NCBI RefSeq assembly: GCF_043641665.1
Contig: NC_092184.1
Coordinates: forward strand, 18,776,108-18,840,107
Length of the DNA stretch: 64,000 bases
Direction of reading: 5' to 3'
Origin: Enoplosus armatus
Lineage: Eukaryota; Chordata; Actinopteri; Centrarchiformes; Enoplosidae
The notes below the pieces were generated by a model. That model saw only the letters and a program-made list of their open reading frames with translations, ran no database searches and was not told the origin of the DNA. Below, piece after piece: positions 23,362 through 34,810 of this stretch. Numbering within the stretch: position 1 is the first letter of the stretch; each line of letters starts with the position of its first letter. The position numbers and the translations under genes were made by a program.

Positions 23362-24678
23362 TTTTCCACTAAAAGGAATGTTTCTGTGAAAATGATAATT
23401 TTGCGAGTTGGCAGCGCCCCTCAATGTGGAGACAAATGTATTTTCAGATGGCAGCCATTGCATTAGCCTGAATCCCAGCAGTGGGTGTTGTGGGATGAGT
23501 GTGGCCTTATCATAGCTGGCCAAGGAGCCCCTGGATCCCCTGGCTCATCACCCAGCAGCCGATTACCTTCTCCCTGAATCTCTTCATTGTTTTCTATTAC
23601 ACTGAGGGGCCTGCACTGACAAAAGTGATGGAAATTTTAAACTCACTTTACAAAAAAAAAAAACCCATGTTGTCCTGGAATATAGTGCAGAGTTGAGTTG
23701 AGTAATGCTTTGGGAGGGTGGTCAGTACCCAGAGGTGGCTGAATAAGACACTGAAACACAAGAGGCAATGCTCTGTGCACTGTGACGTCCCTGTGGAGGG
23801 TCGGGTAAACAAAAAGGCAATTTACCCATGTAGATCAATACAACATGCCACATTTATTTGCTTTTTGAAACGATCTATGAGGCCTATTAGAGATGTCCCA
23901 GCTCTAAATCAAGTTTTTGCCCCCTTCCCTGTCCATGCCATTTAATGTGGCCCGATTTGATATCTAGATTGTCCTGAATAATAATCCGGCACCTTAGCCT
24001 AAAGCAGGCCTACATCAAACTTAAAGCCAATCAAATTTCGATGTTATTGAAATAAACAGAAATAGCCAGAAGTAGGGTTCATCTGTAGAGTGTCAGTCTA
24101 AAAATGTGATTTTCTCTGCGTCCCTTTATATAAACATAATACTGAGGAGCAGTATTAAGTGTGTATTAAGTGCAGTTTTCACAATGGTAGAAATGTAGCT
24201 GCTTTGCACCGCAGTGTTTTCTTCAAAATCCAAAGTAGTCAGCAAATCCTCCAAACTAAAAAAACAGCGCAGGTTTTTTTTGTCATTTCATTCCAAAACA
24301 CATTCGGGCACAAAAACTACTTGGTGGGGAAGTTTGTGGTTTGATGTAATAAAATGCTTAGTTGCAGTTGGGGAACAATCTTGACAATTTATAAGAGGTC
24401 CTCGTCAGGTTAACGTAAACTTGTTGTTTTAGGCATTTTAACAAATGAACAATGCTGTTGCTTTTCATGGGAGGACAGACTCAAAACTGCTGCTTGTTTG
24501 GTGCACGTTGTCAGTACTGACCCTGTCACAGAGAACTCACATTTTGCATTTGCTTGGTACTTCCCTAAAGCCAGATGTTGCGTATCTGTGCCTGTTCATA
24601 TAGGGCTGGCAGATGCCACCTTATTTTTAATATTTTAATATTTGGTTATGTATCTTTGTTTTTTATTTTTTTTTATTG
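23360..24678. other. Noncoding stretch
   Basis: No gene supported. An A-run lies at about 23652-23663. Confidence 0.55.
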
Positions 24679-24905
24679 TGCTGCAACAGTGAATCGATTG
24701 GTCGATCAACCAAAAAGTAATCCCCAACAAATGTAATAGTCAGTTATATGTTTAAAATCATGCAGAACATTTTGCTGCTTTTAACTGTTTTCTATCACTG
24801 TTAATTGAATACCTTCTTGTTTTGGACAGGCTCATAGACAAAATGAAAAATCTGAAACATCACCATATGCTCTGATAACTTAATGATGAGGCATTTTGTC
24901 GAGCA
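24679..24905 (-). repeat. Family C repeat, copy 4 (diverged)
   Basis: It starts 'tgctgcaacagtgaatcgat' and 'tggtcgatcaacc', with 'cttgttttggacaggctcat' further on. Strongly diverged and internally rearranged relative to the other copies. Confidence 0.6.
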
Positions 24906-25644
24906 AACTGCACTCCCGAATGTCCGAGCAGAGAGCAGGACAGTACTTCTTACAGTGTAGGCTGAGCTTCCTGTGCCTCTCCTCTCGGCTCTCAGTGATT
25001 AGCTCCGTTTGTCATAAGACAGTGAGAGAGAGACGCGAATGAGGCTCTCACAAGTGTCCTAGATTAATGGATTATAGATGAATGAACGTTTTTTTTTTCT
25101 CTCACTTGGTGATAAATGAAACACTTTATTCTCTTATTCTACTGCTCAGTCTCTCTTTCTCTCTCGCACACAGTCTTTACCTCTTTTTCAACAGTATGGA
25201 ATTGGATTTTTAATCTTGTTCTAAAGAGTGTGGTCTGTCCGCTCATGGCTGGCTGCTTCCAAACATATTGCGTTAGGAAAGGTCGCGGCCTCTAGGTCGA
25301 CACCAAATTGCTGTCGGGTGGGGCATCTCATGCCACAACTCTTTGCTGTTCTCACTCTTCTCTCTGTCACCGCCTGACTCTCTAATGCACTCACGCTGTC
25401 ACCTTGTCTCTCTCTTTTTACTTTCCTTCCTTACACATGGGAGACACCTGTCTGAGAGGGAAATAATATTCAATTCATACTGACATGTCTGTGCCCTTCC
25501 CGTGGTTACGTAATATTACCTTTGTCTTTGGCTCAGTGTTAATTTAACCAGCAATTTTTAACAGAAACAGTCACATGTAGACGAGGAGAGAGTGAGCTTC
25601 CAGTTTGCAGGGAAAGCAGACATTTAAATAATTCCCCCGACCAC
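24906..25644. other. Noncoding stretch
   Basis: CT-rich patches at 25095-25175 and 25345-25440. No gene or specific element recognised. Confidence 0.55.
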
Positions 25645-25918
25645 TAGGGCTGCATTAATTGATTAAGTTACAGAAAATAATGAAAAAAAGTCTTATGTTT
25701 GCTTGTTTTGTCTAACCAACAGTCCAAAACCCAAAGATATTCAGTTTACAATGATATAAAACAGAAGGAAGCAGCAGATCCTCACACTGGAGAAGCTGAA
25801 AACATAAAATGTTTTGACATTTTTGCTTGAAAAATTACTTTGAACATGATCAAATAGTTACAGTTAATTTTCTATCGATCTGCTAATTGATTAATTGGCT
25901 AATAGATTCAGCTTTACT
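25645..25918 (+). repeat. Family C repeat, copy 5 (near full length)
   Basis: Opens 'tagggctgcattaattgatt' and runs through 'cttgttttgtctaaccaac', 'cccaaagatattcagtttac', 'agcagatcctcacactgga' and 'ttttgacatttttgcttg' to a closing 'ctaattgattaattgg'. This is one of the best-preserved copies in the window. Confidence 0.85.
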
Positions 25919-26021
25919 GTCCACAGATGCAGTGAATCCACACCATTTCATTTACAACATTACCCCAAATAGGCAACTAGCAGCACAAACACTTTACAAC
26001 CTTTTTCATGTAATTTAATTA

Positions 26022-26185
26022 GGGCATCAACTAACAATTATTTTCAATATTCATTTAAAAAACTGTTGCCTATGTTTCCTATATATCAATTAATCATTTA
26101 GTCTATAAAATACCAGAAAATAATAGATTATGTCCATCACAATGTTTCAGAGCACAAGGTGACATTTAGCTTGAAGCCCCTGAGA
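26022..26185 (+). repeat. Family C repeat, copy 6 (5' part)
   Basis: Begins 'agggcatcaactaacaatta' and continues 'tcaattaatcatttagtcta' and 'aaaataccagaaaataatag', then 'cccatc'-like and 'gagcacaaggtgacat' blocks. The 3' half is missing; family D begins just to the right. Confidence 0.75.
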
Positions 26186-26200
26186 ACGTGGTTTCAAATC

Positions 26201-26578
26201 TTAAAGGTGCCCTGTGGAGTTTTCTTGTAAACAAATAAAAGTTCTGTTTACATTCAGTGTTACTCACCAAAGCGCCCTGTGTGTTTCCTTGAGGTCTAAC
26301 AAACGTGTCGAGTGCATTTTCCTTCCTCATGAAACCTTTTCAAAGCAGATTTTTTTTTTTAAATCCGGCCTTGTTTATGTCCATGTTCATTAGCTTGCAG
26401 TCTGCATTGCTGGAGCATTGCAGCGTGTTACCACCTGTGGTACCACCTGTGGTACCACCTGGAAAAATGTGTGAAATAATTGGTAGGACTGTGTATCGCA
26501 AACTAAACAGAAATCCACTCATAGAAAAGCTGCTCCATACTCTACTAGAGGTCAAAAACACCACAGGGAACCTTTTAA
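26201..26578. mobile_element. Family D inverted-repeat element with TTAA ends
   Basis: The left end TTAAAGGTGCCCTGTGG (from 26201) and the right end CCACAGGGAACCTTTTAA (to 26578) are inverted repeats with small mismatches, bounding 378 bp. Both extremities carry TTAA, as expected for insertion at TTAA. The internal 'cttgaggtctaacaaac' and 'cttgcagtctgcattgctgg' blocks match a teleost repeat I recall. A 12-bp tandem array (26429-26462) lies inside. The element is non-coding; assignment to a piggyBac-like mechanism rests only on the TTAA ends. Confidence 0.75.
26429..26462. repeat. 12-bp tandem repeat, nearly three units
   Basis: The unit TACCACCTGTGG is repeated exactly twice and then partially (to 26462). 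Each junction creates GGTACC and the unit contains CCACCTGTGG, so the array is rich in short inverted repeats. It lies inside the family D element. Confidence 0.95.
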
Positions 26579-27036
26579 TATTTCTCCTTAACATTAAATA
26601 TTCATCAGTAAATGTAAAACAATCAAGGTGAACTGTCATCAGATTTTGATTCAAATATTGCTGAATCCTGATTAGAGCACAGGAGTATGTGACATCACCT
26701 CTTTCTAACTGAGCCACTCTCAAACCGGTGAGAAGAGTACAGACAAATACCCCTTAATGCACCACTTAAATATTGATTAGTAACTGCTCTAACAGAAGTA
26801 TGGTACTGTCAACGTGCACACTTTGACAACAATGGGTTGCTGCCAGAGAAGCAGTAACACTGGAGACAGCGTCATGGTGACAACGCTCACACGTGGATGT
26901 AACCGAGTGTCACTGGCAGGACAGTAAGACTGCTGCTGCATGTGAAATGGCAGCAAAGGAATTCAATTATTCCTGTCAAATATAATTGTTTTCTTCAGGG
27001 CCTGGTGTCCACACTTAGGGACTCTGGGACATATTA
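26579..27036. other. Noncoding stretch
   Basis: Nothing recognisable. Confidence 0.6.
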
Positions 27037-27077
27037 CACACACACACACACACACACAATGTGGACATGATGTGCAG

Positions 27078-27110
<33 letters not shown>
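27037..27110. repeat. Opposed (CA)n and (TG)n arrays
   Basis: A (CA)n of about 11 units (27037-27058) is followed after about 24 bp by a (TG)n of about 14 units (27083-27110). The two are reverse complements, so the whole segment can form a long hairpin. Simple-sequence content is certain; any biological role is unknown. Confidence 0.95.
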
Positions 27111-27113
<3 letters not shown>

Positions 27114-27490
27114 GGGTTAGTGATTGCCATTCTTCAGCTTCAATAGGTCAACAGCGCTGAAGCTCCCACGGAGCGGAGAAATTGCTGTATTTAGCTGAGA
27201 GGGCGATCGGAGAGATTGGCCAGGATGACAGACAGATGACAAGACAAACGTGTGGACATTGTTATTCCACAGGGACATGCAAGTCGTCCTCACAGGGACT
27301 GTTAACCGTGGAAGAGTCTTTCTTTCTTTCTTGTGTCCTTTCTTTGATGACAAATCATCATCATGTCAGGCCAAGAAAAATATGATGTTAACAGATGTTA
27401 AACAAAGTTTTAATGCAACTTGGGTTTAATTTTCAGTTGTGATGACATTTCACTAAACCAAAGTAAATGCTGTTATCGTCTGATAAGATG
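27111..27490. other. Noncoding stretch
   Basis: Nothing recognisable. Confidence 0.6.
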
Positions 27491-27707
27491 ATCATACAGG
27501 TTGTAAACAAACCCCCTAGGTTAGTCAAATGTATCTGGAAAAGAGAACGAAGGCAAACCGTAAATTACAACCCAGACTGACACTGCACTCAGTTTTCCAG
27601 AGCAGTGAGGGATTATTAGCGGCATTACAGACGTGTTTTTACCTCCAAATAAAGTGGAAGCTAATGTACTGTAGCTAAAATGCTGACTCGTTGACAACCT
27701 GTATGAT
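27491..27707. mobile_element. 217-bp element with perfect 14-bp terminal inverted repeats
   Basis: ATCATACAGGTTGT (27491-27504) and ACAACCTGTATGAT (27694-27707) are perfect inverted repeats; the match continues inward for about six more bases with two mismatches. The interior has no open frame of note and does not match the other families here. The structure fits a MITE. No clear target-site duplication is seen next to the ends, so the exact boundaries and the superfamily are open. Confidence 0.6.
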
Positions 27708-28677
27708 TATTTGGCCGCTCATGTTCGTCGCCCCATGGGACAAAAAAAACCTGATGATTAAAAAATGACATTTCACTGTTTTATGTGCTGGAACTGATTC
27801 TTGGCTGGGACCAATAACTTTGTATGAAAGTAGTTTGAATGTTTTTGTCTAACTATCCACCAGAAAGTGAATAAGCGCTTTTCCCATTAGCGTATTTGCC
27901 TTAACATGTAGTGACAGTGATCATTTAAAAAGACAGTAAATATATTCTGCATGAATGTTGTCAGGTTTTTCTTGGCTCTGATGTCCCATGAGGATCTGCT
28001 GGATGAAAGAAACAACCTCTGAAAGGCAGTAAAAGAGACGGATACACAGAACAGTAGTCTTCACGTTTCTCTCACAGGACACTGAGGACTTTAAGAGAAG
28101 TGTGGTTTGTAAGTGTTTTAACGTTTGTATTTCTCTTCGGCTTTATTGCCGGCGTCCCTGCACAGTGGGGACTGAGAGAGACAGACATAATATAATTTTC
28201 ATATTTCACACTGAGGTTTAGAGTAATTTATCCCTTTATTTCTTTCTCAGTTGTGTTTCTCTGTGGTGTTTCTGCTTCCTGTGAGAGGCACGTACACTAA
28301 GTGGAGCAGAGGAGCATTAGGACGGTGAAATAATGTTCATCTCTCCTCCCATGCATGCATCCAGCAGAGAGGGACTTAGCTCACAGTGGAGATTTATTCC
28401 AGATTGTGTTACATTATTTTCTTAGCCTTGCACCCAAAATAATAGCTCTCCCAAAGACTCTGGGAAAATAAAGTGCCGGAGCCTTTGATCCTCTTAGAGA
28501 CTAAGACAGATTTTTTTTCTTTTGTGTTAGGTCAAGCAAAGGAGGAATTTTTGCCAAGTCTCAAGAAAGCAGATATTTGAGAGCAGTTTTAGGATATTTC
28601 ACGTGTTTCATTTGCTGAAGAGAATTGCGCAACGTCACAGCTCGGTTTGGCTCTGTGCCGTGACATCGAGCTCTGAA
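27708..28677. other. Noncoding stretch
   Basis: No gene supported. Confidence 0.6.
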
Positions 28678-28990
28678 ATAATTAGATGATTAACCAATAA
28701 GTTAATTAACAGAACATTAATCAACAGCAATTTTGATAATCAATTAACTGTTCAGTGCCAAACATTTGCTGGTTCTAGTTTCACAAATTTGTGAATTAGT
28801 GGTTTTATATGATTATAAATTGAATATTTTGGGGTTTTGGACAGTTGGTCAGACAAAACAGGCAATTTGAAGACATTATCTTGGGCTCTGGGAGCTTTTC
28901 ATGTGCATTTTTCATTGTTATCTGACATTGTATGGACTAAATGATTACTTGATTAATTGGGATAATGAACATTAGTTGCAGTCCAAGCAG
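28678..28990 (-). repeat. Family C repeat, copy 7 (near full length)
   Basis: Contains 'taaccaataagttaatta', 'ttttgataatcaattaactg', 'ccaaacatttgctggttc', 'gttggtcagacaaaacag', 'caatttgaagacattatc' and ends 'acattagttgcagtcc', the exact reverse order of the family C copy at 25645. Good preservation. Confidence 0.85.
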
Positions 28991-30501
28991 CATGTTTACC
29001 TCTTTCCTGGGAAAGTCTGCAGAAGTCCTGTTGTTCAGAAGCTATTTTGGTGACTGAGATAATTATCTTTCCCTGTTTGTGAACTCATGGCAGGTAATTT
29101 AATGTTACACACCAGGTAGCTTGCTTTGCATTAACTGCCTGCAGTGTACTTCAAACTCAAACTTACAAAATTGCTTTAGTTACTGGTGTGCTCAGTCGTG
29201 GCATGATGAAATATGAGCAATAAGTCATTGTTGTCTCTTGTGTTGATGATTGCTGGAAGGTGGACTGATATAGACCGTGTTAGTAGTGAATGAACACCCA
29301 CGTCCTCCACAGTGAGAGCCATGTTTTCTAGTTTATTTGCTGTTTGAATTACAACTTGCCACAGGTGATATACAGCAACCGTGATTTACTGTTTTTGCAT
29401 ATAATTTTGCAAATGCTGCAGCTTTTTGATCAGTCATTATTTTCTCAGTTCTGAGTCAAAGAATTCTTGAGGAGGCACGTTTCAGTAAAGTTGCCACTAA
29501 ATGTATTCCTCTTATTAGCGATGGTGTTATTGCTAAAAGTAAAACATTAATAATAATTGTGCCATTCGCATATTCTAGTAAAACAAATGTTACAGCTATA
29601 TCAATAGCTACCGGCTCTTGTAGGGCCTTCACAATAAAAGAGAATTAGGGCAGGCTGATTAGTAAACAAGCAGGAAAGAGACAGAGGAGACAAATAACAG
29701 GCAATGGCAGTGAATGTGCGGAGAGTCTGATTAGACTTGAGTCACTGTGTGAATCCTGCAGCGCAGTGCTATGCCACGTGCCAATGATCATTAATATGCG
29801 CTGTGGATCTACGTGACAAAAGGCCATAGCCGAGGCAATTTCATTTCCTAAGCAGGGCCTCTGAGGAGTTCATTTCAAATGCCCTCCAACCACGACTCAG
29901 TCTGAATTGCATTTGGAGGGAGAAAGCGGCGTGATTGAGAAAAAAAATAAACTTCAGACTTGCCACCAGTTAAAAGGCAGAAATGACATGGCAACGCAGA
30001 AAATATAAAATGTCATGAATACATGATTCCCCCTCCAGTGTGGACTCAATCTCTGCAAACCACGGCTCAATCTTTCGCTCCGATGGAGGAGATCGTCCCG
30101 CCTCTGGCATCGGCCATGGGGGCTAAAACAAGGGCTTCACAACATCAGCTCCACTTGTTGCATTTTCACTAAGCAGACATGCTGCTCACATTAGTTAGTG
30201 ACTGCTGCTGCTCATGGGGACACTGATATGGAATGAAATTAGTTTTGTGGTTTTCCTTTTGAGGTGCAGCCAAAAGAGATTTCTTCATTACAAACCTTAG
30301 AAATAACTTTTGAGGGGTGTCAAAATCAAGATCTACTTTCAAGGGACACTCACTGTAGGAAATGTGCTTGTTTGCTTTTTTCATGTCTGCGTTCAAGTAT
30401 AGCTTAGCACAAACATAGGAAGCGGAGGAAACAGATCCAAATCTGTTGTATTTACTCATTGTCGATTCAAAATGGGCAAAGGAAAAATCGACATTTTAGT
30501 T
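28991..30501. other. Noncoding stretch including a candidate conserved noncoding block
   Basis: No gene supported. Between about 29690 and 29960 the sequence has no simple repeats or family match and contains an ATTA-rich core (AATGATCATTAATATGC, around 29783-29799), which is the look of a conserved vertebrate noncoding element. This is only an impression without an alignment. Confidence 0.3.
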
Positions 30502-31072
30502 TTAAGGAATAGTTTGAATCTTTGGGAAATACGCTTTTTCACTTTCCTGTCGAGAGAGTTAGATGAGAAGGGCAATCTCACTCTCATACCTGTCCGCAGC
30601 TGGTTAGCTTAGCTTAGCATAAAGAGTGGAAACAGGGGGAAACAGTTAGCCCGGCTCTGTCGAACAATAACAACAGCCACAAACCAGCATCTCTAAAGCT
30701 CACTAATCGACAAAATCCCAGGATGTAACTGGTCCTGGCCATTAAACAAAGAGATTTAACATGTTAATTAGTGAACTTTAGAGGTTTTGATAGGTATATA
30801 TATTTTTTTAACTTTGAACAGAGCCAGGCTAGCGGTTTCCCCCTGTTTCCAGTCTTTATGCTACGTTCAGCTAACAGCTACTGGCTTTAGCATCATATTT
30901 AACGGACAGATTTGAGAGTGGTATTGATCTTCTAACGTTTGACAAGAAAGCAAATAAGAGTATTTCCCAAAATGTCAACCAAACAATGATCTTTTCCTTA
31001 CCTTAAATAGTGCGTTTTAGTAGCATAAACATAACAATTACAAATAACATTTTCCCAGAACTATTCCTTTAA
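30502..31072. mobile_element. Family B fold-back element, copy 1
   Basis: The element begins TTAAGGAATAGTTT and ends AACTATTCCTTTAA, bounding 571 bp. Inverted homology is not confined to the ends: blocks such as 'tttgggaaatac', 'ttagatgagaag', 'gcataaag.gtggaaacag' and 'gctctgt' in the left arm (30502-30665) recur reverse-complemented in the right arm (30812-31072). The arms flank a unique loop of about 145 bp. TTAA lies at both ends. Other copies are at 31264 and 36453. No coding capacity. Confidence 0.85.
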
Positions 31073-31263
31073 TTAGCTGCTTACTGACAAATGTCTTTGC
31101 ACGCTGCTTGTCAGAAGTCTTGTACTCATTGTAAAGTAGCCGGCTTTGCAATTTAAATCTGAACAAAAGGCAGGTGATTCTTGGATGTATTGGTGACAAG
31201 CTCGCTAAACAAAAAGATGAATACAGTATATAAAAAAAGACAATTCAAAAGTTGTATTTTTGC
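31073..31263. other. Short noncoding spacer
   Basis: Nothing recognisable; lies between two family B copies. Confidence 0.5.
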
Positions 31264-31406
31264 TCTTGTTTCCAGTCTTTGTGCTAAATTAGGCTTAAGA
31301 GATTCTGTCGAATGAATGTATATTGATCTTCTCATGTATCTCCCAGTAAGACTACAAACGAGTATTTCGCGAAGTGTTTGGGGCATTCCTTTCAGCCTCA
31401 TTCAGA
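31264..31406. repeat. Family B element, copy 2 (right arm only)
   Basis: 'cttgtttccagtctttgtgct', 'attgatcttctcatgtatct' and 'gagtatttcgcgaagtg' followed by 'cattccttt' match the right arm of the copy at 30502. The left arm is missing, so this is a truncated copy. Confidence 0.65.
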
Positions 31407-31975
31407 TATCTAAAAGATTTGGCCTACTTGATATTCACTACATTTACCGGCAAGACAGCACTCAATAGGCTGCAGACCTGAGCCAAAACATCCTCACCAG
31501 TTAGCCTTTGCCTTCTTACTCATCATCACGCTGGGTCGAGGACAGAATAGTATGAAGTGTCATCAAAGACCACCAAAATTGACTGCTTTCCTGTTGGGAG
31601 CGTTGGTGTCCAAGGCATATGTCAAACTAGTCGGACCATGTTTTTGAGGTGTAATGGTCATCATCTAGTTTGTTCATGCAAGAACTGCAGATGATAAACG
31701 GCTAAAGGACAGTGACTCTGATGGTGAGGAGCTTCTTCATTGTGCGCTGAGCTAGGTGCAGTTTGAAAAGGACTTAGCTGCTTCAGAGGGGAGTCGAACA
31801 CAAAAGGCAGCCAGGGAGAGTGAGTCTGTGGAATCCATGGCATTTAATTAAATTGATATGGTGAGCGAACAATGCAGTAGATCACTGGAGCTGCTCTTCC
31901 TGCTGCTGATAAGCCATCTTGCCTGCAACACAGGTCAAGAGCAGAGGTTGACTTATGTGGTCTTAATCCATCACA
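31407..31975. other. Noncoding stretch
   Basis: No gene supported. Confidence 0.6.
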
Positions 31976-31991
31976 AACACACACACAAACA

Positions 31992-32026
<35 letters not shown>
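31976..32026. repeat. (CA)n microsatellite, interrupted
   Basis: About 24 CA units interrupted by 'aa' and 'ta'. Its Cys-Val and Thr-His translations on the two strands are artefacts. Confidence 0.97.
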
Positions 32027-32033
<7 letters not shown>

Positions 32034-34564
32034 CAAATCCCGTGTTTGTCTTTGTGCAGTTTTACGTCATGTTGTTGTAAATGAGTTTAACACATGGATT
32101 TTCAGGCATACACACAGCCGAGAGAAGTGAAGAATGAAGTTCTAAACAGGAAAGAGATTTTTTAAAATTACATCCTTTGCCATCTCTCCACTTTGCATGG
32201 TAGCAGCACTCAATGGATGATAGGTAATCATTGCTCTGTGATAAGACATTGTTCAGTCACTTTAGAGCAACAAACGACAGACTTAATTTAAGATCTGAGT
32301 AAATTGTCCGCCACATTTTAAATAGGTATTTTTGTGCAACCTGTCTAACCAGCCTTTAGCTTTCATGTTTTCCCATCCTGTCTAATATTAGTATGCAGCA
32401 GCAAAGAAAAAATTACCACCTGTCACAACAGTCAGCCAGCAAAGGAAAAGCTATTTCTTTATTGTCCTTTTTTTTTAAACATTTCTTTTTTCCTAAGAAG
32501 GAGGAGGGGGTTGAGGTGGGTGTATGGGTCTATTTTGCCTGCGTGAGTGCACCAAAGGAAAAAGCAAACCAAAAGGCATGCCTTTTTAGTAAAAGGTCAG
32601 AGTGGGCTTTTCTAGCTCCCAGTGGATCCGCCGTCTCACTCAGGAATAAAGAAAACAACAAACAGTCTTGCTAGGGTGACTCACCAGGCTTTAAAAGGAG
32701 ATTAAATTCTTGTTTTCCCCTCCTTCCTCCCCTCCCTCTCCCCAGTAGGCAAGTAATGGTGCTATCTCCCTGCAGATCGGGGACATTGTCTTGAATGTCC
32801 TGAGGTGAGACCACCATCTATTGAGGGAGCTATACATACAGTATATGGGCAATTTAACCACTGGGAGGAAACCCAGCTGTTTACTGTCATTTCTTCTCTA
32901 AAATGTATTCTTAAAAAGAGAAAAAGCATTGTGTTACTGTGATGGCAGCAGGGGAGTCTTTTTATCTGTCTTCATTACTTCGACGAGGGACCCATATGGG
33001 GAGGCTAAATGGGGTGACGGTAGATACACTGAAAGGTAACCATGTAGTGGAGCCAATACATAAAACAACGACTTATCATCTCAGCCCATCCTTGCTTCTG
33101 CTCCTAAACTGATGACCGCAGCCTCAAGACGGAGCATCTTTGGAAGCTTGAAGCCACCAAAGATCCCCTGCAGATTGCTTATTTCACGGCCCATGTGTAT
33201 GCTTCCACCGAGGCCCTCAGGAGCGGGGGGGCCTAATGTTAAATGCAGCCGGCTCCTCCACCCTGTGCAAATGCTGCCTCCATCCCTTTGCTTAACACAA
33301 CCCAGAGACAGATGCTATTAATAGCTCCAACAGTTAACGGTGCTAGAATGAAAACCATTGGATCAATGTTAAAAAAAGCATCAGAAGAAATTCAAAGCGC
33401 TCACCTACTCACGCATACTGAGCTTATGCATTTTTTTTGGGGGGGGGGAAGAAAGTAGCTCTGAAGTTATTTCGAGCCTCAGATAAAAAAGAAAGTTAGT
33501 GTGCAAGAGCAGGCTCAAACAAACTGCAGTATTAAAGTCAATACAATTCAAAATTACTAATTAAAATGACATCTCTTAAATCAAATAAAATCAGAAGTAA
33601 AGATGGACTTCTGACATAGAAGCACTGCAGGCATTGCAGTATGTAGCCTGACTGTTTGCACTATTCTTTGACAGATTGGAAACAGAGAGAGAGAGAGATG
33701 AGAGTTAAATGCTAAAAAGCAGCACAAGATGTTGTGAAAATTGCGTTGCAAGAGGAGTGAGAGTTGTTACTAGCAAAATAAGTGTGAATTCATCTGAGCA
33801 CTGTTGAGGGTTGCACTAACACGTGCAAATGCACGAACTGGAGCAGAGGGTATGTGGTTGGAAGGGCAGTTGAAATACAGGTGAAGACAGTAAATGCAAC
33901 ATTTAAGTGACAAAATACCGTGACAGCAAAAAATAAGAGGGAAATAAGGAGGGACGGCCACAAGCAAAGGACAAGAAGGTAGACGAGAGCGATCGGAGAC
34001 AAGATTGGTGACAAGAGAGGAAGCTCAAAGAGAATAAAGAGGCACTGATTATAAACTGGCGAGTAAAAAAAGAACCTAGCACAGCCAGAGAACGGGAGAA
34101 ATACATTTAAATACAAATAAATAGTTTTGAGAACAGGAAGCCATTAAGTGACGTTAATGTTTCTGTTCTGTGGAGTGTAAACAAACTCCATTACGTTATC
34201 TATTTTCATTGAATTTACGTTTTCATGTGTTTGGGAATTTTATTCTGTAAATAAGACTTTTCCCACCAAAAAAACCCACAGCCTTTTTTACATAATTAAA
34301 GGTCAGTGCTATTATAGCTGTTTGTCCCACCGTCCCCTTCACATCAGCCAGCCTCGCCATCGTTCCCTCATCAGCAACCGTTTCAAAACAAAATTACTCT
34401 CCTGATTGTAATTGTTCTTTATGCTCTTTTAACCTCACCCGGACTCTAATTGGACAGCTCGTCGTGACAAATTGCAGTGTGAGGTGTCTTCAGAGTCAGT
34501 GTGAAACAATGTCAGTGGTCCATGAGACGACTGCAGGCCACTTTTCTTTAAAATCATTTTGACA
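32027..34564. other. Noncoding stretch with a candidate conserved block
   Basis: No gene supported. A run of eight T followed directly by ten G occurs at 33431-33448. A repeat-free block around 34290-34480 contains AAAGGTCA (34298-34305, a nuclear-receptor half-site) and several ATTA and ATTG cores, and may be conserved noncoding sequence. Confidence 0.3.
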
Positions 34565-34810
34565 ATGACAGTACTAACATGCTGATTTTTAGCAGGTACA
34601 ATGTTCATTTTCACCATCTTAGTTTAGAGTGTTAGCATGCTAATATTTGCTAATTAGCATTAAACACAGAGTACAGTTGAGGCTGATGGGAGTGTCATGT
34701 GTTTTGCAGGTAATTGGTCATAGAAGACAGTTACGTGTCCACAAATGGCAGTCATGGCAATCCATCCAATAGTTGTCGAGACATTTCACTCAAAACCACA
34801 GTTGATGTAA
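34565..34810 (+). repeat. Family A repeat, copy 4
   Basis: 'tgctgatttttagcaggtac', 'ttagcatgctaatatttgct', 'acagttgaggctgatggga' and 'caatccatccaatagttgtc' follow the family A order seen at 14446. The middle 'gaaaagtcagaggatc' module is deleted. Confidence 0.8.

Noticed and set aside
26429..26462. Tandem array considered as a CRISPR-like repeat
   Set aside because: No spacers, 12-bp unit, eukaryotic context; it is a plain tandem repeat within a MITE.
31976..32026. Cys-Val-rich 'proteins' over dinucleotide arrays here and at 37112, 43210 and 49463
   Set aside because: Direct translations of (CA)n/(TG)n microsatellites.
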